Origin: Comamonadaceae bacterium
GTDB lineage: Bacteria > Pseudomonadota > Gammaproteobacteria > Burkholderiales > Burkholderiaceae_C
Length of the DNA stretch: 37,105 nucleotides
Direction of reading: 5' to 3'
Assembly (NCBI GenBank): GCA_947447405.1
Contig: CANFKQ010000005.1
Coordinates: 1 to 37,105 of the forward strand
Shown in pieces: positions 27,093-34,455 of this stretch. The position numbers were made by a program, and so were the translations under genes. The stretch's first letter is position 1. The number at the start of each line of letters is the position of its first letter. Below the pieces are notes generated by a model that searched no databases, was not told the DNA's origin, and saw only the letters and a list, made by a program, of their open reading frames with translations.

Positions 27093-27904
27093 CGGGGGTG
27101 TTGGTCGATCATTAATTGGCGCAGCGCAGCCATTTCTTTGCGCAGTTCTTGCAGCTCTTCTTGCACTGTAAGTTGGTGGTGGTGATCACGATGGTCTTTG
27201 TCATGGTCTGCGGTGATGGAGTCCACGATCACAGCGATGAACAAGTTGAAGATGATGAACGTGGCGATCAGGATGAACAGAATGAAGAAGATCCACGCAT
27301 AGGGGAACATTTCCATGACAGGTCGCGCAATTCCGTCTGCCCAGCTTTCCAGCGTCATCACTTGGAACAGGGTAAAGGCACTGGTGCTCAAGTCGCCAAA
27401 CCAATCTGGAAAGTCGTGGCGGAAGATGTTGGTGGCAATCACCGACGCCACATAGAAGATGATCAGAATCAGTCCAAACACCGAGCCCAAGCCAGGCAAT
27501 GAGCTGAGCAAGCCGCCCACCACTTTGCGCATGCTCTCGACTTTGTTGATGAGGCGCAGCACCCGCAACACACGAAGTGCACGCAGCACAGACAAAGAGC
27601 CAGAGGCAGGCACCAGTGCAATGCCCACCACGATGAAGTCAAACACACTCCAAGCGTCTTTGAAAAACGAAAAGCCACGCGCAGCAATGAGCAACACGAT
27701 TTCGGCGATGAAGATGCCCAAGATGACGTGGTCTAGCAAGAACAATTCATGCCCCCACGACTCCATCACACTGTGGTTAGTCTCAATGCCCAAGATGGCG
27801 GCGTTGATGACGATGAGAAAAACTAAGAAATTTTGAATGCCATGGTGCGTAATGAATTGTTCAATTCGATCACGCCAAGTGACGACTTCGATGGTGCTTT
27901 GCAT
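27089..27904 (-). CDS. BacNav-type voltage-gated sodium channel (NaChBac-like)
   Basis: 271 aa, 6TM; S4 LRALRVLRVLRLINKV; pore FTLFQVMTLESWADGIARPVM (BacNav-type LESW filter); S6 ILIATFIIFNLFIAVIVDSI; C-terminal coiled-coil-like VQEELQELRKEMAALRQL. Confidence 0.92.
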   Translation of the reverse strand: MQSTIEVVTWRDRIEQFITHHGIQNFLVFLIVINAAILGIETNHSVMESWGHELFLLDHVILGIFIAEIVLLIAARGFSFFKDAWSVFDFIVVGIALVPASGSLSVLRALRVLRVLRLINKVESMRKVVGGLLSSLPGLGSVFGLILIIFYVASVIATNIFRHDFPDWFGDLSTSAFTLFQVMTLESWADGIARPVMEMFPYAWIFFILFILIATFIIFNLFIAVIVDSITADHDKDHRDHHHQLTVQEELQELRKEMAALRQLMIDQHPR

Positions 27905-28029
27905 TGCTAAATCCGCGAGCTAACGGTTGATATGTGACAACCTTCCACTCTACCTTATCGAGCTGTTTGTCTCACTGAACGGTGTGTTGGCAGGCGGACG
28001 GAATCCTCAGGTGTTGAAATCAAAGACTT

Positions 28030-28059
28030 TGAAAATTTATTGAATTATTTGATATAAAT
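28030..28059 (+). promoter_or_regulatory. Candidate sigma70 promoter for the divergent K+ channel
   Basis: TTGAAA - 18 bp - TATAAA in the AT-rich divergent intergenic region. Confidence 0.35.
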
Positions 28060-28230
28060 TTTGGATTCTTTTGAATTAAAAAAATAATAGATATTTGGTG
28101 AATGTGATTCCCCTTGAATTGAAATAAATCCTTATGGGTTATTCGTGAGGTGTGGTGAGTACAGTGGTCATTCTTAAAATGATGACCGCTCCAAATTTTC
28201 CATTTGGTACCAATAAGGAAAGAAATACCT

Positions 28231-29262
28231 ATGCATGCAAATGTGCGTTACCAAGAAAACTCAGACAGCGTGATTCAACGCGTCTTCACAGACCCCACGA
28301 GCAATGCCTTCATGCGTTGGGTGGCGATGATCAATTTCTGGATTTTTGTGTCTTGTTTGTCTCTGGCCGGTGAAACCGTAGAGCCCTACGCCACCGTTCA
28401 TGCGAACTTGTTCAATTACATTGAATACGCCGCAGTGCTGTTCTTCACGATCGATTACCTTGGCAACTTGTACTTTGCCAAAGATCGCATGAAGTATTTC
28501 TTCAGCTTCTGGGGTTTGGTGGACTTGATCTCCATTTTGCCTACCTACTTGACCATCATGAACTTGACCGCCTTGCAAGGCTCTAAAGTTTTCCGCGTTT
28601 TGCGCGTGGTCCGAGTGCTCCGAGTGTTGAAGATGGCACGCATTGCTTTGCAACAGTTGGAACAAAAACTGGAAAGCTCCAACCCCATCCTGACCAACCT
28701 CAAGATCTATTTCATCGCCTTGTTTTCTGTGGTGATGATCTCTAGCACCTTGATGTACTACGTCGAAGGCGATTTGTATTCCGCAGACGCGATCGCACTG
28801 GGCCAAGCCAAGTTGGATGCGCAAATCAAAGCGACACCGTTGCCTGCGGATGCGCCACCTGAAGCGGCTAAGTTCATGCCTGTGGATCCCATCAGTGGCA
28901 ACCCAATTCCTGAAGACAAGCGTTTCTTCACATCCATCCCTGCAGCGATGTGGTGGTGTATGGTGACTTTGACCACGACGGGTTACGGCGATATGTTCCC
29001 GCTCACTTTTGGTGGACGATTCATTGCCGCAGTCACTATGTTGATGGGCTTGGTACTGTTTGGTATTTTGTTGAACATCGTGGGTAAAACCATCATGGTG
29101 TTGCTGTTTGGTGAGCAGTTGACCGAAGACAACACATCGCCAGCATCACGCGAAACTATTTTGCGCATGATGGTGAGCCGTAAATGGATTTCAGAGCACC
29201 GTGCTTACGAGTTGGAGCTGATGTCTGAAGAAGATATCAAGAACCGCGCGAAAGACCTCTAA
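28231..29262 (+). CDS. 6TM voltage-gated-type K+ channel with long S5-pore insertion
   Basis: Start ATG 28231 (MHANVRYQ) after AAGGAAAG RBS preferred over 28204. S4 KVFRVLRVVRVLRVLKMAR; pore WWCMVTLTTTGYGDMFPLT; about 50 aa between S5 and pore helix. Confidence 0.9.
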   Translation: MHANVRYQENSDSVIQRVFTDPTSNAFMRWVAMINFWIFVSCLSLAGETVEPYATVHANLFNYIEYAAVLFFTIDYLGNLYFAKDRMKYFFSFWGLVDLISILPTYLTIMNLTALQGSKVFRVLRVVRVLRVLKMARIALQQLEQKLESSNPILTNLKIYFIALFSVVMISSTLMYYVEGDLYSADAIALGQAKLDAQIKATPLPADAPPEAAKFMPVDPISGNPIPEDKRFFTSIPAAMWWCMVTLTTTGYGDMFPLTFGGRFIAAVTMLMGLVLFGILLNIVGKTIMVLLFGEQLTEDNTSPASRETILRMMVSRKWISEHRAYELELMSEEDIKNRAKDL

Positions 29263-29278
29263 GTCATATTTGCCCAAT

Positions 29279-29310
29279 AAAAATGGCCGCTCAGTGAGCG
29301 GCCATTTTTT
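29279..29310. terminator. Bidirectional rho-independent terminator between convergent genes
   Basis: AAAAATGGCCGCTCA-G-TGAGCGGCCATTTTTT, near-perfect palindrome with A/T tracts on both sides. Confidence 0.88.
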
Positions 29311-29322
29311 ATGCGGGTTCAT

Positions 29323-29895
29323 TTAGATGAACAACATAAATCCGTTGATGGTGCAGAAGATGCCCACCAAGCCTAGAAAGCAAGGAACCCAAAAGAGGGC
29401 CATGGTTCCAGTCAAGATGGCTACCGAGGTGAGTACGATAGAAATTTGCAGCAAAGCTTCTGCATAGTCAAACCAAGGGTCTTGGCGCAAAGCGATGTCG
29501 CGCTCATGCTCGTGTTCTTTGGCTTTTTCCATCAGCTCTTTCTTGCCGTCGCCAGTTTCTGGTTCGGACTCGTAGCGAGCGATGTTCTTTTCGTAGGCCT
29601 CTAGTTTCTTCTCAGCCATTTGTTTAGCAGCAGGCGAGAGTTTGTCGCTGGCCAGTTGAATGCGTAGCTCATCCGCAGCGATTTTGTAATCTGTCTGACG
29701 AATGTTTTTGGCTTGGTAGAACGAATAAGCGTTGGCAGCCAAGATGTTGTTGCTCATGCTTTCTTTGGACGCGTTGTTACCGCCTAAGCTGGCGATGGCC
29801 AAGCACATGGCCAAAGTCGAGACCAACATGGCGCAACGGGTGCGAAATGGGTCGTTGCCGTGTTCTGGCAATTCGGTTTCTGGAACCTCACTCAT
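29323..29895 (-). CDS. DUF4337-like membrane protein
   Basis: 190 aa; N-terminal TM CAMLVSTLAMCLAIASLGGNNASKE, NNILAANAYSFYQAKNIRQTDYKIA, two C-terminal TM segments. Confidence 0.75.
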   Translation of the reverse strand: MSEVPETELPEHGNDPFRTRCAMLVSTLAMCLAIASLGGNNASKESMSNNILAANAYSFYQAKNIRQTDYKIAADELRIQLASDKLSPAAKQMAEKKLEAYEKNIARYESEPETGDGKKELMEKAKEHEHERDIALRQDPWFDYAEALLQISIVLTSVAILTGTMALFWVPCFLGLVGIFCTINGFMLFI

Positions 29896-30095
29896 AGATC
29901 TTCCTTGTTTTTATCTTTGCGTTTGACAAATAATTTGTAGATGGCGACCACGGTCAAGACGGCAGCCACCACACATACCACCAATTCGGTGATGGTCAGT
30001 TGGTGGACGAATTGATCAACGTAGTCGTAGGTCGAGAGAGGCGTGTAAACGTCTGGGTTCTCTTGTTTGTACTTTTCGTAAGCGCCGTTGTCCAT
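29892..30095 (-). CDS. Small single-TM protein (67 aa)
   Basis: MDNGAYEKYKQENPDVYTPLSTYDYVDQFVHQLTITELVVCVVAAVLTVVAIYKLFVKRKDKNKEDL; ATGA overlap with the downstream DUF4337 gene supports translation. Confidence 0.7.
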   Translation of the reverse strand: MDNGAYEKYKQENPDVYTPLSTYDYVDQFVHQLTITELVVCVVAAVLTVVAIYKLFVKRKDKNKEDL

Positions 30096-30113
30096 GCTTG
30101 CTTTCTGTGAGGT

Positions 30114-31082
30114 TTAGGCCTGTTTGTTGGCTGCAGAGATTTGCTTCTCTTCTTCCATCTGGTGTTTGATGGCGTCCACTTGCTCATCAGACATACCCAG
30201 TTTGGCTTGCATGATTTTAAGTTGGGCTTGTTCCTCGTCTGTCACGACACCATCGGCTAGCACGTTGCGAACTTCCATCTCATACAGGGCTTGTCGGCGC
30301 TCCACTTGTGCGGTGTAGGCCGTTGCCACCACACCCGTCAGGATCGCGGCCAAAGCGATGGACAAAATTTGCGTGAAGATGACCAAAATTGTTCCGAAGA
30401 AGGTGATCGGATCCACGTTGCCCCAGCCAGACACGATGGTGATGACAAACCAGTGCATGGCCGCAGGGATGGAGGGAAACACTTCAGGTTGCTCATGGCC
30501 TTCGATGATGTAGATCAGCGAAGAGAACAACAAACAGCTGATGAACAGCAAAAACACGGCGGATGAAAAAGAATCTTTTTCAGCCTTGACGGCTGCCACC
30601 ATGTCTTCAAATGCACTGTTATAGCGAGAGAGTTTGAAAATTCGCATCAAACGGAACATACGCAGTACGCGTAAGTCTGCGCCTGGGAACAGCAGTTGCA
30701 AGTAAAACGGCACCGTGCTGACAAAGTCAATGATGCCGTAGAAGCTGAACACATACTCTTTTCGTCCATCCCACTGCGTCCCACCCGTGCGGAGGTACTT
30801 TTCGCCATAGGACCAAACGCGCATGACGAACTCTACCGAGAACACCGCGACACTGAACATGTCAAACAAGTGGAACTCGTGTTCAAAGGCTTCATGAATT
30901 TCGGGCACAGACTCCAAAATGATGCCAATCACGTTTGCCACCACCAATAGGGCAATGAAAATTTCGACGAAGTGACTGTACTTGTCAGGCACCTCACCTT
31001 CCATGATTTCGAAGGTGCGACGCTTGATGCGTTCGTAAGTAGAAGGGGTCGTAACTGCTGTGGTCATGGTGCGCTCATTCAT
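30114..31082 (-). CDS. 6TM ion channel protein with non-canonical filter SGWGN
   Basis: 322 aa; S4 LRVLRMFRLMRIFKLSR; pore MHWFVITIVSGWGNVDPITFFG; alternative start MTTAVTT at 31067. Confidence 0.87.
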   Translation of the reverse strand: MNERTMTTAVTTPSTYERIKRRTFEIMEGEVPDKYSHFVEIFIALLVVANVIGIILESVPEIHEAFEHEFHLFDMFSVAVFSVEFVMRVWSYGEKYLRTGGTQWDGRKEYVFSFYGIIDFVSTVPFYLQLLFPGADLRVLRMFRLMRIFKLSRYNSAFEDMVAAVKAEKDSFSSAVFLLFISCLLFSSLIYIIEGHEQPEVFPSIPAAMHWFVITIVSGWGNVDPITFFGTILVIFTQILSIALAAILTGVVATAYTAQVERRQALYEMEVRNVLADGVVTDEEQAQLKIMQAKLGMSDEQVDAIKHQMEEEKQISAANKQA

Positions 31083-31986
31083 TGGCGGACGATTTGTTTT
31101 TGGCGCGGAGCATCATGGCTTCGACTTGCTCATCTGTCAGGCGGTAATGTGCTTGCAGACGTTGCAGCGTTTCTTGCTCTTCTTCTGACATGTTGCCATC
31201 TTTGAAAACTTCGCGCAGCTGGGCTTCAAATGCCGCTTTCTTGCGTGCCACTTGGTTGGAGAAGGCCGAAGCCACGATACCGGTCATGATGGCGGCCATA
31301 CACACGCCCAAGAAGCCAGTGATGAGCGCAATGGCTTCACCTGCTTTGGTCATGGGCTCGACGTTGCCGTAACCTGAGGTGATGGTCACGATGGACCAAT
31401 AAATGGAATGAGGAATGGTGCCAAAAAACTCGGGTTGGTGGTGTCCTTCAGCGAAGTGCATCAACGAGGCTGACACGATGGTGGCGATGGTCAACAAGAA
31501 CACAGCTGAGCCAAATGCTTGGCGTTCGGAGTGAATGGCATGAAACAGGTCTTGCAACGCAGTGTTGTATTTGGAGAGTTTCAAAATCCGCAGCAGACGC
31601 AGCACCCGCAAGATGCGTAAGTCCAAGCCGGGCATGAACATGTGCATGTAATAAGGCATGGTGGCAAAGAAGTCCACCAAACCAAATGCGCTGAACATGT
31701 ACTCAAAGCGGCCTTTCCAAGTTCCGCCGTGTTCTTGGCTGTATTTGGCGCCCAAGGACCACACGCGAGAAATGTATTCACATGTAAAGAACATCACGCT
31801 CCAAAATTCGAGCTCATGAAAGAAGTCACGAAATTCTGCGTGGATTTCGGGGACGGAATCAAGAATCACGGCCGAACAGTTGACCAACACCACAAGTGTG
31901 ATGGCCCATTCAACGTAGCGGCTGGCTGTGTGCTTGGGCGAGCCATCCAGTATTTCCATCAGGGTGTTCTTAAAACCTGTAGTCAT
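31075..31986 (-). CDS. 6TM ion channel protein with non-canonical filter SGYGN
   Basis: 303 aa; S4 LRILRVLRLLRILKLSK; pore IYWSIVTITSGYGNVEPMTKAG; C-terminal cytosolic helical tail. Confidence 0.88.
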   Translation of the reverse strand: MTTGFKNTLMEILDGSPKHTASRYVEWAITLVVLVNCSAVILDSVPEIHAEFRDFFHELEFWSVMFFTCEYISRVWSLGAKYSQEHGGTWKGRFEYMFSAFGLVDFFATMPYYMHMFMPGLDLRILRVLRLLRILKLSKYNTALQDLFHAIHSERQAFGSAVFLLTIATIVSASLMHFAEGHHQPEFFGTIPHSIYWSIVTITSGYGNVEPMTKAGEAIALITGFLGVCMAAIMTGIVASAFSNQVARKKAAFEAQLREVFKDGNMSEEEQETLQRLQAHYRLTDEQVEAMMLRAKNKSSANE

Positions 31987-32030
31987 TGCGAAGGTCTAAC
32001 GAAATTAAATATAAGAAGTGTTTGAGCCAA

Positions 32031-32063
32031 CAAGCCGCCACACGTTCAAGGTGTGGCGGCTTG
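32031..32063. other. Strong intergenic hairpin between two channel genes (possible attenuator or weak terminator)
   Basis: CAAGCCGCCACAC-loop-GTGTGGCGGCTTG, perfect 13 bp stem, poor T-run on the minus strand. Confidence 0.6.
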
Positions 32064-32080
32064 TGGATGGAGACCTTGGC

Positions 32081-33718
32081 TTAGGCTTTGCCTTGAATTT
32101 TTTGCCACAAGGCCAATTCATGGGCCGACAGACGTTCACCTTGTTGCGCTGCTGTCTCAAATTGGGTCGCATCGGTTTGCACGCCGAGTTGTCGAATTTG
32201 GCCTAACAACACTTTGTAGTGCTCGACAGCCAGAGCTGGATTTTCTGCAATTTTGTGAATGGGCAGCGGGTTGCGTTCTTCCAACTCGTGTTCTTTGATG
32301 ACCACTTCAATCAAGGCGTTGACTTCAGCGGTTGTCAAATGCAAGCGCTTGGCTTCGGAGCGAATGATCACAGCTTCATCGTCGCTGATGTGGCCGTCTT
32401 TGAGGATGGCAAACAAGTTGGCTTTCAACTGGTCACGTTCTTTGACCAATTCATCACTGAAGGCCGAGGCCAACAGCGCAGCAGGAATCGCAAATATACC
32501 AATGCCCATCAAAGCCAGAACGCTTGTCATCGCTCGGCCCATCGGTGTGACAGGTGAAATGTCGCCATAACCCACAGAGGCCAAGGTGATGACCGCCCAG
32601 TAGATGGAGGTGGGAATGTTCTCAAATTTCTCAGGCTGAGCGTCGTATTCAAACAAGTAGCCTAAGCTGGCGGTCAAGACCAATAGCAACATCATGATGA
32701 AGGTGGCGGCCCCCATGACAGGCCATTCGCGCACGACGACTTTGACCAACACGGCGGTAGCATCGCTGCCGCGTGTTAGTTTGAGCAATCGTGCCAATCG
32801 GAAAACTCGCAAGAAACGCAAGTCCATCAAGTGATGCAAGAACACTTCCAAGAAGAAGGGCAGCACGGCCAAGAAGTCAATGAACGTGGAGGGTGATTTG
32901 GCCTGCTTGAAGCGACCCAAAAACGCACCTTTGTAACCAGGCTCTTCCACGCAAGAGTAAATGCGCATGCAGTACTCAACCGTGAAGATGGCCACGGCCA
33001 CGGCGTCCAAGATGACAAATTGCAAGTGCAACACGTAGTGAATGCCCTTCACCGATTCCAAGATCACAGCCATCACAGACAGCAAAACCCACACTGCAAT
33101 GAACACCTCAAAGATGTTTTGCATGGTGCCGCCGTAGTTGCTAGGAAATACCAAGGCATGAACTTTTTGGCGGAAGGTACGGTCTTTGTTGAGTTCTTTG
33201 AATTCAGCCATGGCTGGAATCAACACACGGAACAACTTCAAGATTCGCAAGAGTCGCAAGAATCGCAACACGCGCAAGTCGATGGGGATGAAGGCCTTCA
33301 AGTAGAAGGGCGCCACAGCTAAGAAGTCGATGATGGCGAAGGGGCTAGACACAAAGCCCCAACGTGCATGCTTGCGGTTTTTGAACTCTTCGTCCTCGGG
33401 GGCGAGGTACAGGCGCAAAGCGTATTCAATGGTGAACACGGCCACCGATAGGATGTCAAAAAACTCAAACCATCCGCGGTACGGCTCGTATACGGCAGGT
33501 ACGTGTTCAAACATGAGGCTGAACAAGTTACCAATAATCAGATAGCTGATCCACTTGTCCAGGTCTTTTTGAAAGTTGCCAGGAATGTTGGGATCCAGCA
33601 GCCATGAGTACAACCACTTGCGCATCGGCAGGTTGCGATCAATGTTGGCCTCTTCGTCTTGTCCCAGAATGGCTTGGACGTTGAGGTCTTTTAGAAATTT
33701 GTCGTGTTTGTTTTCCAT
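32081..33718 (-). CDS. Voltage-gated-type K+ channel with tandem voltage-sensor domains (paralog of 25500..27092)
   Basis: 545 aa. VSD1 S4 LRVLRFLRLLRILKLFR, VSD2 S4 LRFLRVFRLARLLKLTR, single pore ITLASVGYGDISP. Confidence 0.9.
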   Translation of the reverse strand: MENKHDKFLKDLNVQAILGQDEEANIDRNLPMRKWLYSWLLDPNIPGNFQKDLDKWISYLIIGNLFSLMFEHVPAVYEPYRGWFEFFDILSVAVFTIEYALRLYLAPEDEEFKNRKHARWGFVSSPFAIIDFLAVAPFYLKAFIPIDLRVLRFLRLLRILKLFRVLIPAMAEFKELNKDRTFRQKVHALVFPSNYGGTMQNIFEVFIAVWVLLSVMAVILESVKGIHYVLHLQFVILDAVAVAIFTVEYCMRIYSCVEEPGYKGAFLGRFKQAKSPSTFIDFLAVLPFFLEVFLHHLMDLRFLRVFRLARLLKLTRGSDATAVLVKVVVREWPVMGAATFIMMLLLVLTASLGYLFEYDAQPEKFENIPTSIYWAVITLASVGYGDISPVTPMGRAMTSVLALMGIGIFAIPAALLASAFSDELVKERDQLKANLFAILKDGHISDDEAVIIRSEAKRLHLTTAEVNALIEVVIKEHELEERNPLPIHKIAENPALAVEHYKVLLGQIRQLGVQTDATQFETAAQQGERLSAHELALWQKIQGKA

Positions 33719-33726
33719 GTCAGACC

Positions 33727-34314
33727 TCAGAATTCGAATTCAGCAACTTTGATGGCATAGCCGCCCTTGTCACACACGGACAGGCGCAACTGCATCTTGT
33801 AGTCAATGGGGTCGGCTTCGATCAATTGCGAGGCCACAAAGGGGGTGGCAGAGCCAGGTGGGGTCGGCATCAAGTCTTCCAACAAGATGGCGCCCATCAA
33901 GGTGCGGTCAGAAGGCACGCATGCCGGCACAAAGTGTGGTGCGACATTGAAGAATGGATTGATTTGCTCTTTCAGATCCGTGGTTTCCATGATGTGTGCC
34001 AAGCAAGCGCCCCACGTGCCAGCAGTGCCTGCTTTGGCGTCGGCGCCAGGTTTGGTGCCCCCTTTGCAGGCAGGGTGCTGCGTGTTGGCTTCAAAGCGCG
34101 TGGTGCCGGTTTCGGTCAACCACGCAACCCAAGCCTCGCCATTGCTTTTGGCCGTTTCGGTCTTTAGAGCTTCTTTGTAATTGACCACACCTAGCCAGGT
34201 AACGGCAATCACAATCAAGACTAAAAAGGCTAGAAAAATTTTGTCGGCGGTGTTGGGGCCGAGTTGCTGCTGATCGCTTGAGTGATCTGTGGAAGATGCC
34301 ATGGGTATCGCCAT
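33727..34314 (-). CDS. Hypothetical single-TM protein with predicted cysteine-containing periplasmic domain
   Basis: 195 aa; TM KIFLAFLVLIVIAVTWLGVVNY then soluble part with four Cys (HPACKG, WGACLA, VPACVP, SVCDKG); 8 bp from the next channel gene. Confidence 0.7.
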   Translation of the reverse strand: MAIPMASSTDHSSDQQQLGPNTADKIFLAFLVLIVIAVTWLGVVNYKEALKTETAKSNGEAWVAWLTETGTTRFEANTQHPACKGGTKPGADAKAGTAGTWGACLAHIMETTDLKEQINPFFNVAPHFVPACVPSDRTLMGAILLEDLMPTPPGSATPFVASQLIEADPIDYKMQLRLSVCDKGGYAIKVAEFEF

Positions 34315-34455
34315 TGAAATGAAGGAAATCCGGTCTGGCTAGAGAGATAGCTGGCCGGTCGAAAGTGGGTTTGATGATATTCGTAAATATGTTGAATTTA
34401 TCGAATTAACACGAGATATTAGGGCGGCTCGCTGTTCTTAATGAATATTAAAGAT

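Noticed and set aside
29996-30187. 63 aa ORF overlapping the small TM protein
   Set aside because: Different frame, Lys/Thr/Arg-rich with no TM or domain; the 29892..30095 frame has a TM segment and coupled ATGA overlap.
32081-33718. Possibility that tandem VSD results from a frameshift fusion or assembly error
   Set aside because: The frame is continuous and an independent, diverged paralog in the same window has the same layout and linker motif.
34377-34390. ATATT-CGTA-AATAT palindrome upstream of the channel gene run as an operator
   Set aside because: Short AT-only palindrome in an AT-rich stretch, expected by chance; no paired site or family link.
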